From contig DASZBS010000080.1 in assembly GCA_035943995.1 (NCBI GenBank), positions 1 through 64,000 on the forward strand: 64,000 bases of DNA, in the 5' to 3' direction. Each line of letters begins with the position of its first letter. Position 1 is the first letter of the stretch. The notes below the pieces were generated by a model that worked only from the letters and a program-made list of their open reading frames with translations, was not told the origin of the DNA and searched no databases. Positions 36,568 to 43,407 of this stretch are shown here, in pieces. The DNA is from Vulcanimicrobium sp035943995 (GTDB lineage: Bacteria; Vulcanimicrobiota; Vulcanimicrobiia; Vulcanimicrobiales; Vulcanimicrobiaceae). A program made the translations under genes and the position numbers.

Positions 36568-37439
36568 TGAAAGAAGCGCGCGTCGATCCGGTCAAGGTCC
36601 CGGGTTCGTTCGTACGCCTGCAAGGCACGTACTCGGGCCTGCGCGCCGCCGAGCAGCGCGTCGCGGACTTCATCCTCGCGCACCCCGACGAGCTGATCTA
36701 CCTCACCGTGACCGAACTGGCCGACCGCACGCACACCAGCGAGTCGACCGTCGTGCGCCTCTGCCAGAAGATCGGCTACAAAGGTTATCAGGAGTTCAAG
36801 ATCGTGCTCGCGCGTGATCTGGTCGAGCCGGCCACCGCGATCTACGCGGCGATCGAGCCGGGCGACGACCTCGCGACGGTGAAGACCAAAGTGTTCCAGG
36901 CGAACGCGCAGGCATTGCGCGACACGCTCGAAGTGCTCGACGAAGGTCAGCTGCAACGCGCGGTCGACACGATCGCGGGCGCGCGGCGGCTGGAGATCTA
37001 CGGCGTGGGCGGCAGCAGCCCGCTGGCGCTCGACGCGTACCACAAGTTCGTGAAGCTCGGCGTGGCGGCGGTCGCCCTGTCCGACGGCGACTTGATGGCG
37101 ATGTCGTCGTCGCTGCTGGCGGCGGGCGATGTCGCGCTGGGGATCTCGCATACGGGCGCGAGCCGCGACGTCACCGATGCGCTCGGCCGCGCGAAGCGCC
37201 ATGGCGCGACGACGATCTGCCTCACGCACCGCTCGTCGTCGCCGATCACGAAGGTGTCCGACGTCGTGCTCGTCACCGCGGCCCAGCAGACCGCGTTCAG
37301 CAGCGACGCGAGCTCGAGCCGCATCGCGCAGCTCGCCGTGATCGACACGCTGTACGTCGGCGTCGCGCATAAGAACCACGCGCGCTCGCTGGAGATGATC
37401 GAGCGCACGCGCGAAGCGACCGCGGCCAAACGCTACTGA
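36567..37439 (+). CDS. MurR/RpiR-family transcriptional regulator
   Basis: A 290-residue regulator. The N-terminal HTH_6 domain is YLTVTELADRTHTSESTVVRLCQKIGYKGYQEFKI. The C-terminal SIS domain (residues 140-270) has GVGGSSPLALDAYHKFVKLG and VALGISHTGASRDVTDALGRAKRHGATTICLTHRSSSPIT, which binds a phosphosugar. It probably responds to an amino-sugar phosphate linked to wall turnover. The ATG overlaps the previous stop by one base. Confidence 0.88.
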   Translation: MKEARVDPVKVPGSFVRLQGTYSGLRAAEQRVADFILAHPDELIYLTVTELADRTHTSESTVVRLCQKIGYKGYQEFKIVLARDLVEPATAIYAAIEPGDDLATVKTKVFQANAQALRDTLEVLDEGQLQRAVDTIAGARRLEIYGVGGSSPLALDAYHKFVKLGVAAVALSDGDLMAMSSSLLAAGDVALGISHTGASRDVTDALGRAKRHGATTICLTHRSSSPITKVSDVVLVTAAQQTAFSSDASSSRIAQLAVIDTLYVGVAHKNHARSLEMIERTREATAAKRY

Positions 37440-38065
37440 CGACGGCGAAGAAGCACTGGCACGTGTCCGGCCGCCGGGCGGGACAGCGCTTCGACGCGGA
37501 GCACCGCGTGACGACGGAAGCGCTCGTGTTCTTGAGCGAGCTCGATCCCGACGCGGTCGGCCCGTCGCTGGAGTTCGCGACGCACTACGAGCCGACGCCG
37601 GTCGCGCAAGCGGAAGCGCTGCTGGACGCGTCGCCGCTGGCGCCGGAGCAGGCGACGTTCGTCGACTTGGGCGCGGGGATGGGCCGCGTCGTGCTGCTCG
37701 CGGCGCGGCGTCCGTTCCGCGCGGTGATCGGCGTCGACATCTCGCCGGCGCTCGTCGAGATCGCACGCGAGAACCTGGTGTCGGCGCGCGACCCGCAGCG
37801 GCTCGCGCGCGACGTGAAAATCGTCAGCGCGGACGCGGCGGGTTACACGTTCCCGCGCGGCGACCTGGTGATTTTCATGTACAACCCGTTCCGCGGTCCG
37901 GTCCTCGACCGCGTCCTCGCCAACGTGCGCACGACCTCCGAAGAACGTGAAGTGGTGCTGCTCTACCACACCCCGGTCGAACGCGAAACGATCGACGCAA
38001 CGCAATCGTTCGAGCTGGTCGGCGACTTGGGTTTCGGACTGGTATACCGCCTCATCCCGCCATGA
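37436..38065 (+). CDS. class I SAM-dependent methyltransferase
   Basis: About 209 residues if it starts at CTG 37436 (overlapping the RpiR stop by CTGA) or 200 from GTG 37463. Neither has a strong Shine-Dalgarno. The SAM motif I is FVDLGAGMGRVVLLAARRPF, motif II VIGVDISPALVEIARENL, and the acidic and aromatic DLVIFMYNPFRGPVLDRVL follows. The first 60 residues (GQRFDAEHRVTTEALVFLSELDPD) resemble a small family of unknown methyltransferases. The substrate is unknown. Confidence 0.82.
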   Translation: MTTAKKHWHVSGRRAGQRFDAEHRVTTEALVFLSELDPDAVGPSLEFATHYEPTPVAQAEALLDASPLAPEQATFVDLGAGMGRVVLLAARRPFRAVIGVDISPALVEIARENLVSARDPQRLARDVKIVSADAAGYTFPRGDLVIFMYNPFRGPVLDRVLANVRTTSEEREVVLLYHTPVERETIDATQSFELVGDLGFGLVYRLIPP

Positions 38066-38090
38066 GCACAGCGTCACCCCAACACTAATG

Positions 38091-38118
38091 TCACCCTGAG
38101 CTTGTCGAAGGGTGCGCC
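38091..38118. repeat. REP-like palindrome
   Basis: The sequence CACCCTGAGCTTGTCGAAGG forms a palindrome with GGGTG at the far end. It is a common extragenic repeat in several bacterial phyla and lies in the gap between the methyltransferase and Ppx/GppA genes. A related copy encodes the PELVEG tail at 18689. Confidence 0.65.
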
Positions 38119-38162
38119 ACAATCGGCGGGTCGCTTCGCCCCGCCGCGCGAACCGCCCGCCC

Positions 38163-39113
38163 GTGATCCGCGCGCTCTTCTCGATTGGCACCAACTCGAC
38201 GCGCCTGCTCGTCCTTCGGCAGGCGCAGGCCGGCGGCGTGCGGCTCGCGGCGGAGTCGCGCGGGACCCGCATCGGCACGGGGATCGGCGAGACCGGCACG
38301 CTCGACCCCACGGCACGCGAGCGCACGCTCGCAGCAATCGACGAGTATGTCGAGATCGCGCGCAGCCTCGGTGTAGCGGAGGTCGATTCGATCGCGACAA
38401 GTGCGCTACGCCGCGCTAGCGACGGTGCCGATTTTGCCGCGCAAATCGCGACGCGCATCGGTATCGCGCCGCGCGTGCTGAGCGGCTTGGAAGAAGCGAC
38501 GTACTCGTTCCTGGGCGCGACCGCCTCACGCGACGGCGACAATCCTATCGCGGTACTCGATGTCGGCGGCGGCAGCGCGGAGCTGGCGATCGGGGTCCCG
38601 CGACAAGCGCGCGGTACGGGCGCAGTGGCAAGAACGCTGTCGGTGGAGATCGGCGCGGTACGACTATCCGAACGGCATCCGGCGCTGCTCGGCGCGCGAC
38701 CGCTCGCCGCGGACGAACGCCGCGTGCAGGCGGAAGAAGCAGGCGCCGACGCCGCGACCGTCCTGCGCCCGTTCGAGGCGATCCGCGACTTCACCGAACT
38801 GATCGCCGTCGGCGGCACGGTCTTCACCGCGTCCGCGATGGTCGCCGGCGGCGTGCGCGACGGCGCGGCGATGACGCGCGCGGACTGCCTGCGCCTGATC
38901 GACGACCTGCTCGCGCGCGACCTCGACGCCCGCAAGGCGCTCCCGCACATCCGCCCGCAGCGCGCCGACATCTTACCGGCGGGCCTGATCGTCGTCGACG
39001 AAGCATGCCGCCTGCTCGGCGTGGGTCGGTTCACCGTGAGCGAAGCGGACCTGCTGCTAGGCTACCTATCATCCCCCGCATTCCGTGCGGTCCGCTTCCC
39101 GCCGCAGGCGTAG
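38163..39113 (+). CDS. Ppx/GppA-family phosphatase
   Basis: A 316-residue member of the exopolyphosphatase / pppGpp phosphohydrolase family (ASKHA fold). IGTNSTRLLVLRQ is the phosphate-1 loop, VDSIATSALRRASDGADF follows, VLDVGGGSAELAIG is the phosphate-2 loop and LIAVGGTVFTASAMV the adenosine-binding strand. It lacks the C-terminal HD domain of the large enzymes. I start at GTG 38163 (MIRALFSIGTN); the upstream ATG at 38112 lies in the repeat region. Probably involved in polyphosphate or alarmone turnover. Confidence 0.85.
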   Translation: MIRALFSIGTNSTRLLVLRQAQAGGVRLAAESRGTRIGTGIGETGTLDPTARERTLAAIDEYVEIARSLGVAEVDSIATSALRRASDGADFAAQIATRIGIAPRVLSGLEEATYSFLGATASRDGDNPIAVLDVGGGSAELAIGVPRQARGTGAVARTLSVEIGAVRLSERHPALLGARPLAADERRVQAEEAGADAATVLRPFEAIRDFTELIAVGGTVFTASAMVAGGVRDGAAMTRADCLRLIDDLLARDLDARKALPHIRPQRADILPAGLIVVDEACRLLGVGRFTVSEADLLLGYLSSPAFRAVRFPPQA

Positions 39114-39172
39114 TCGGCACGAAGGCACCGGCGCGAAGCGGTAGCGCTGCGGCCGATGGCGAATCGCGCCGC

Positions 39173-39533
39173 GGGATGATGGTGGAATCGGTAGACACAG
39201 CAGACTTGTGAACAATGAGCCGGCCGGACGGAAACATCGGTCGGGATGCGCTCAAATTCGGTGAACTCGTCGCGGTGTACCGCACGACAACGCCGAGCCA
39301 AGCGGGTGGAGCGGCGTCACGGCGACATCGCAACATCTGAAGGTGTAGAGACTGGACGGGCGCGACCTAAACTTCTTCGGCGAAATCGAATGCGACATCG
39401 CCGAACGAGCACGGTCAAGGCACAGTCCGGACCACGAACGTCGCGTACGGGTGACGCGACGGCGGCGAAAGCCGAAGCGGTGCGAAAATTTGCTGCCGGC
39501 AACGGCGTCCGGGTTCAAATCCCGGTCATCCCA
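39173..39533 (+). tRNA. tRNA-Leu (TAA), interrupted by a group I intron
   Basis: The two exons (39173-39207 and 39485-39533) join into an 84-nt class II tRNA. Acceptor GGGATGA pairs with TCATCCC, and A is the discriminator. The D arm is GGTGGAATCGGTAGACAC, as in Leu tRNAs. The spliced anticodon loop is CTTAAAA with stem GCAGA/TTTGC. The anticodon is TAA, cut between its first and second bases, exactly where the cyanobacterial and plastid tRNA-Leu(UAA) introns lie. The variable arm GCCGGCAACGGC and the T arm are normal. CCA is not encoded. A T-rich tail follows. Confidence 0.93.
39208..39484 (+). ncRNA. group I self-splicing intron (tRNA-Leu UAA type)
   Basis: A 277-nucleotide insert between U34 and A35 of the anticodon. 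The 5' exon ends in U and the intron in G, as group I chemistry requires. CTT of the exon pairs with GAG in the intron to form P1 with a U-G at the splice site. Conserved core segments are in order: P (GATGCGCTCAAATTCGG, 39245), Q (CGCCGAGCCAAGC, 39291), R (GGTGTAGAGACTGGACGGG, 39342) and S (CACAGTCCGG, 39421). These closely resemble the cyanobacterial intron. No homing-endonuclease ORF is present. Confidence 0.93.
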
Positions 39534-39623
39534 CGATTTTCTTTCAATTGGAGCGCGACGTAACGACGCGGTCATATTTCAGCGATGTCTCCGCAATACG
39601 GCGTGCGCGACAATCATCACGTC

Positions 39624-39697
39624 GCGCCCGTAGCTCAACTGGATAGAGCGCCATTCCGACTAAATGGGTGATGCGGGTCCGAATCCCGCCGGGCGCG
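39624..39697 (+). tRNA. tRNA-like gene with abnormal anticodon loop (Arg-type body)
   Basis: Seventy-four nucleotides fold as a cloverleaf: acceptor GCGCCCG/CGGGCGC, D arm GCTC/GAGC, anticodon stem CCATT/AATGG, five-base variable loop, T stem GCGGG/CCCGC. The body resembles tRNA-Arg. The anticodon loop reads CCGACTA, giving anticodon GAC by position, with C at 33 and T at 37; the T loop is TCCGAAT with C at 55. These are rare or forbidden in working tRNAs, so it may be a pseudogene or a tRNA-like regulatory RNA. No CCA is encoded. Confidence 0.6.
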
Positions 39698-39718
39698 CGC
39701 CGGCGAAAATGGATGTCC

Positions 39719-39748
39719 TTGACGTGGAGTAGTCGTCCCGGGTACCAT
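39719..39748 (+). promoter_or_regulatory. promoter of candidate sRNA unit 1
   Basis: TTGACG (39719-39724) and TACCAT (39743-39748) are separated by 18 bases. The hexamers and spacing recur in unit 2, 119 bases on, with the shared sequence AGTC..CCCGGGTA just before the -10. Confidence 0.55.
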
Positions 39749-39754
39749 CGAGGA

Positions 39755-39813
39755 CGTCCATTTAGTCGGACGGCGCGAGCCCTCGGAAGTGATTCCGAGG
39801 GCTCTCCGTTTTT
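39755..39813 (+). ncRNA. candidate small RNA, unit 1
   Basis: About 59 nucleotides between a predicted promoter and an intrinsic terminator. The 5' part folds into a hairpin (CGTCC, loop ATTTAGTC, GGACG). The 3' part is the terminator. No coding potential is visible. The loop segment CCATTTAGTCGGA is perfectly complementary over 13 bases to the anticodon arm of the tRNA-like gene just upstream. Unit 2 at 39874 is a paralogue with the same promoter, layout and terminator. Confidence 0.5.
39777..39813 (+). terminator. intrinsic terminator of unit 1
   Basis: GAGCCCTCGGAA, loop GTGA, then the perfect 12-base complement, followed by TCCGTTTTT. The tail and stem are shared with the second terminator at 39896. 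Confidence 0.85.
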
Positions 39814-39837
39814 AAGCACAGCGAAATGACCGCGCAG

Positions 39838-39867
39838 TTGACCGGAACTAGTCACCCCGGGTATGAT
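39838..39867 (+). promoter_or_regulatory. promoter of candidate sRNA unit 2
   Basis: TTGACC (39838-39843) and TATGAT (39862-39867), again with an 18-base spacer. This is a near-consensus housekeeping promoter and is the better of the two. Confidence 0.62.
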
Positions 39868-39873
39868 CAAGCC

Positions 39874-39932
39874 ATCGTCCGCTCAGTCAGCGGCCGAGCC
39901 CTCGGGAGCAATCCCGAGGGCTCTCCGTTTTT
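39874..39932 (+). ncRNA. candidate small RNA, unit 2
   Basis: A paralogue of unit 1. The 5' hairpin is CCGCT, loop CAGTC, AGCGG, then the terminator hairpin. The loop keeps the AGTC found in unit 1, while the flanking bases differ, as when related small RNAs diverge in target choice. No peptide is encoded. Confidence 0.5.
39896..39932 (+). terminator. intrinsic terminator of unit 2
   Basis: GAGCCCTCGGGA, loop GCAA, its perfect 12-base complement, then TCCGTTTTT. Compensating changes relative to terminator 1 (A-T to G-C in the stem) show that the structure is maintained. Confidence 0.87.
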
Positions 39933-39975
39933 CCGGGCTCGTGCGGTCGTGTGGGTTTGACCGCAGACTGCCCTG

Positions 39976-40070
39976 ACCTATTATTTCGAATAGGTTGAAG
40001 GGGCCCGCAGACCTCGGTCCCGAACCTGTCCAAGTTCCCGACGACACCCGGCGAGCTGCCGGGTTTCGTG
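39976..40070 (+). promoter_or_regulatory. structured leader upstream of etfB
   Basis: Two clear stem-loops lie ahead of the etfB ribosome-binding site: ACCTATT, loop ATTTCG, AATAGGT (39976-39995), and CCCGGC, loop GAGCT, GCCGGG (40047-40063). Between them AGGTT and GAACC can pair over about 25 bases. The second hairpin ends 12 bases before the Shine-Dalgarno. I cannot assign it to a known riboswitch class. Confidence 0.4.
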
Positions 40071-40088
40071 TGTCCGGAGGTCCCGCCG

Positions 40089-40877
40089 CTGAAGATCCTC
40101 GTCACCGTCAAGCTCGTCCCCGATACGAATGCCGACAAGCGCATCGATCCGGCGACCAAGCGCCTCGTCCGTACCGGCGTCGAAACGGTCCTCAACCCGT
40201 TCGACGAGTACGCGATCGAAGCAGCGCTGCAGCTCAAAGAAAAGCTCAACGATGGTTCCACGGTGACCATCGTCTCGATGACCCCCGTGTCCGGCAAAGA
40301 GATCGTTCGCAAAGCGCTCGCGATGGGCGCCGACGACGCGGTCATGCTGTCGGATGACGCCGTCGCCGGCAGTGACCTGTGGGGCACGGCCGTCGCGCTG
40401 GCCGCCACGATCAAAGCGCAGAGCCCCGACCTCGTGATCACCGGGACGCAGTCGACCGACGCGATCAGCGGCGATCTCCCCGGCATGCTCGCGGAGAAGC
40501 TCGGCTACCCTGGCCTGACGTACGCGCGCAAGCTCGAGGTCGACGGCGGCCGCGTGCGCGTGCAGCGCGAGACCGAGACCGGCTACATGACGATCTCCGC
40601 CGCGCTGCCCGCGGTCGTGAGCGTCACGAAATCGGCCAACGAGCCGCGCTATCCGTCGCTCAAAGGCATCATGGGCGCCAAGAAAAAGGAGATCAAGCAG
40701 CTCGCCGTCGCCGATCTCGGCTTGACGGTCGCCGTCGGAACGGACGGCGCGAAGGCGCAGCTCACCGATCTCGCCACGCCGCCGGCGCGCGCGAAGGGCC
40801 AAGTCATCCAAGCCCCCGACCCCGCCGAAGGCGCGAAAGCCATCGTGCAGTTCCTCAAAGACCGGAAGTTCCTGTGA
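40089..40877 (+). CDS. etfB: electron transfer flavoprotein subunit beta
   Basis: A 262-residue subunit that binds AMP and carries electrons from acyl-CoA dehydrogenases with EtfA. KILVTVKLVPDTNADKRIDPATKRL opens the chain as in other EtfB proteins, ALAMGADDAVMLSDDA, GTQSTDAISGDLPGMLAEKLGYP and SLKGIMGAKKKEIK follow. The start codon appears to be CTG at 40089: a perfect GGAGGT lies seven bases upstream and the family start is MKILV. GTG 40068 is in frame but has no Shine-Dalgarno. Confidence 0.93.
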   Translation: MKILVTVKLVPDTNADKRIDPATKRLVRTGVETVLNPFDEYAIEAALQLKEKLNDGSTVTIVSMTPVSGKEIVRKALAMGADDAVMLSDDAVAGSDLWGTAVALAATIKAQSPDLVITGTQSTDAISGDLPGMLAEKLGYPGLTYARKLEVDGGRVRVQRETETGYMTISAALPAVVSVTKSANEPRYPSLKGIMGAKKKEIKQLAVADLGLTVAVGTDGAKAQLTDLATPPARAKGQVIQAPDPAEGAKAIVQFLKDRKFL

Positions 40878-41848
40878 TGAAAAACGTCATCGCGTTCATC
40901 GAGCACAAGCACGGCACGATCCGGCGCTCGTCCCTCGAAGCGGCCACGCAGGCGCGCGCGCTCGCCGATCAGCTGGGCGGCAAAGCCCACGCGGTCGTCG
41001 CCGGCGACGGCGCGCAGCAAGCCGCGGCAACGCTCAAGAAATACCCGCTCGACCAGATCCACGTCTCCGATGAAGACCGCTTCATCGACGGTGCGGTCGA
41101 CGCGGTCGAATTCGTCGCGAAAGCCGCCGGACCGTCGCTCGTGCTCGTCGGCAACACGATGATCGGGCGCGACGTCGGGTCGCGCTTCGCCGCGCGGGTC
41201 GACTGCGGGGTCAATGCCGACGTCGTCGAGTTCAAGACGGAAGGCGGCGAGGTGTCGTGCGTCATGCCGAAGCTGGGCGGCCTGGTCATCACGACCTGCA
41301 AGCTGACCGGCTCGGACTACGGCGTGGCAGCTATTCGGCCGAACGTTTTCGCGGCCAAGGAAACTTCCGGCGCGGGTGAGATCGTTCAGATTGCGTCGAG
41401 CGGCAAGGCCTCTACCGTTACGGTGGAGGACGAGGTCGATGAAGCTGCTGCCGAGCTCGGCGTCGAAGAGGCGTCGGTCGTCGTCAGCGGTGGTCGCGGG
41501 ATGGGCGGTCCGGAACCGTTCACCACGATCCTCAAGGACCTCGCCGAAGCGTTCGGCGGTGCGGTGGGTGCCTCGCGCGCGGCGGTCGACGCCGGCTGGG
41601 TGTCCCACGGACACCAGGTCGGGCAGACCGGAAAGACCATCAGCCCACAGCTCTACATCGCCGTCGGTATCTCCGGCGCGATCCAACACAAGGTCGGCAT
41701 GCGCACGTCCGAGACGATCGTCGCGATCAACAAGGACGGTAACGCTCCCATCGCCGAGTTCGCCGATCTGCTCGTCGCAGGAGACGCGTTCGCCATCGTT
41801 CCGGAGTTGACGAAGCTCGTCCGCGACGCGAAAGCCGTACACGCCTAG
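40877..41848 (+). CDS. etfA: electron transfer flavoprotein subunit alpha
   Basis: A 323-residue FAD-binding subunit. The C-terminal domain has VVVSGGRGMGGPEPFTTILKDLAEAFGGAVGASRAAVDAGWVSH and HQVGQTGKTISPQLYIAVGISGAIQHKVGM, the FAD-binding signature, followed by AINKDGNAPIAEFADLLVAGDAF. The ATG overlaps the etfB stop by one base, and the next gene starts one base after the stop. Confidence 0.95.
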   Translation: MKNVIAFIEHKHGTIRRSSLEAATQARALADQLGGKAHAVVAGDGAQQAAATLKKYPLDQIHVSDEDRFIDGAVDAVEFVAKAAGPSLVLVGNTMIGRDVGSRFAARVDCGVNADVVEFKTEGGEVSCVMPKLGGLVITTCKLTGSDYGVAAIRPNVFAAKETSGAGEIVQIASSGKASTVTVEDEVDEAAAELGVEEASVVVSGGRGMGGPEPFTTILKDLAEAFGGAVGASRAAVDAGWVSHGHQVGQTGKTISPQLYIAVGISGAIQHKVGMRTSETIVAINKDGNAPIAEFADLLVAGDAFAIVPELTKLVRDAKAVHA

Positions 41849-41849
41849 C

Positions 41850-43403
41850 ATGAACCGCCGTCTTTTCCCCATCGTCCTCGGTTTCGCGTCCGCCGCATTC
41901 GTTGCGGCGGTCGGCGCGCATCCGGGCGTCGCCGCACCGAAGCCCGCCGCGACGGCCTCGCCGTCGCCCGCGCCCTCGCCGACCGCGTCGCCGGAGCCGC
42001 TCGACAAAGCGATCCCGCGCCTCGAAGCCAAGCTCAAGACCGACCCGAACGACAAGCAGTCGCTGACCGAGCTCTCGGCGGACTACCTGCAGATCAACCG
42101 CCCGGACCTCGCGGTCAAGCTCACGCAGAAGCTGCTGCAGGCGGGCACGAAGACGGCGCAGGTCTACTACTTCGACGGCCTCGCCCAGGGCGGGATCGGC
42201 CACCAAAAAGAAGCGCTCGCCGACCTCGAGCAAGCGGCGAACCTCGAGCCGACCAATCCCGGCGTGCTCGGCACGCTGACCAGCACCTATCTGCAAGCGA
42301 ACCGGCCGCAGGACGCGGAGCGCGTCGCCAAGCGTGCGGTGACGTTCAACAAGGACGACAAGAACGCGTACCTCGCGTACGGCAACGTCCTCGCCGCCGA
42401 AGGCAAGTTCGACGAAGCGCGACAGCAGCTCGAGACGGCAGCGAAGCTCGACCCCAAGGACGTGCGCCCGGTCCTGCTCGAGGCGCAGACGTACACCAGC
42501 CAGAACGCGATCGCGCTCGCGAGCGGGCTGTACGACCGCGCGATCGCAATCGACCCGACCAGCGTCGAGGCACTGGTCGGCAAAGCGCGCGTCTCCGCGC
42601 AGCAGCACAACGTCAAGGACGCGATCGCGTCGTACGAGCGGATCTACACGCTGCAGACCGATCCCAACGACAAAGCGGCGGTGATCGATCAGGAAGCGAT
42701 CGTCTACGCGAACGAAAAGATGAGCGCGGACGCGGACGCCGCGTACAAGCGCGCGATCTCGACGTATCCGAACGTGCTCGGCGCGCACACCGCGTACGGT
42801 GAGTACCTGCTCGCGCTCAAGGACAACGCCGGCGCGGAACGCGAGTTCGTCGCGGGCGCCGGGCCGAACCGCGATCAAGCCGACGCGCTCGCGCGGCTCG
42901 GCCAGCTGTACGCGGGCCAGAGCCAGTACCAAAAGGCCGTCGATCAGTTCAAGCGCGTCACGGAGATCGCGCCGCAAGACCCGCGTTCGTACCTGCTGCT
43001 CGGCGCGACCTACTCGGCGAACAAGCAGTTCGACAAGGCCGCGGGCGCGTTCAAGCAGTCGTATCAGCTGCAGCACACGCCGGACGCGCTGCTCGGGCTG
43101 GGCCAAGCCGACCTGCAGACGCACAACTACACCGAGTGCGCGCAAGTATACGACGCGCTCGACAAAGGCGCGCCGGACATCTCGCGCCAGAACCCGCAGG
43201 TTCTCTTCGGCCTGGGCCAGTGCTACCAGGGCGCGAAACAACCCGACAAGGCGAAGGTCGCGTACCAGCGCGTGCTGGCGATGGTGAAACCGGGCTCGCA
43301 GGCCGCGAACGAGATCAAGTCGCTCATCGCCGCGATCGACCGCGCGCAGAAGAAGCCGGCTCCGGCACCGACGAAGAAGCCGACGACCACGTCCAAGAGC
43401 TGA
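41850..43403 (+). CDS. secreted TPR-repeat protein
   Basis: A 517-residue exported protein. The signal peptide ends near VAAP (residue 31), a Pro/Ser/Ala linker follows, then about eleven TPR units from residue 65 to 490 (for example DLAVKLTQKLLQAGTKTAQVYYFDGLAQGGIG and YQKAVDQFKRVTEIAPQDPRSYLLLGATYSANKQ). It ends in a Lys/Pro/Thr tail. It should act as a periplasmic assembly scaffold. It is one base behind etfA, although a functional link is not evident. Confidence 0.85.
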   Translation: MNRRLFPIVLGFASAAFVAAVGAHPGVAAPKPAATASPSPAPSPTASPEPLDKAIPRLEAKLKTDPNDKQSLTELSADYLQINRPDLAVKLTQKLLQAGTKTAQVYYFDGLAQGGIGHQKEALADLEQAANLEPTNPGVLGTLTSTYLQANRPQDAERVAKRAVTFNKDDKNAYLAYGNVLAAEGKFDEARQQLETAAKLDPKDVRPVLLEAQTYTSQNAIALASGLYDRAIAIDPTSVEALVGKARVSAQQHNVKDAIASYERIYTLQTDPNDKAAVIDQEAIVYANEKMSADADAAYKRAISTYPNVLGAHTAYGEYLLALKDNAGAEREFVAGAGPNRDQADALARLGQLYAGQSQYQKAVDQFKRVTEIAPQDPRSYLLLGATYSANKQFDKAAGAFKQSYQLQHTPDALLGLGQADLQTHNYTECAQVYDALDKGAPDISRQNPQVLFGLGQCYQGAKQPDKAKVAYQRVLAMVKPGSQAANEIKSLIAAIDRAQKKPAPAPTKKPTTTSKS

Positions 43404-43407
43404 CGCG

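Noticed and set aside
40060..40070. GTG 40068 as the etfB start
   Set aside because: No Shine-Dalgarno and a poor N-terminus compared with CTG 40089.
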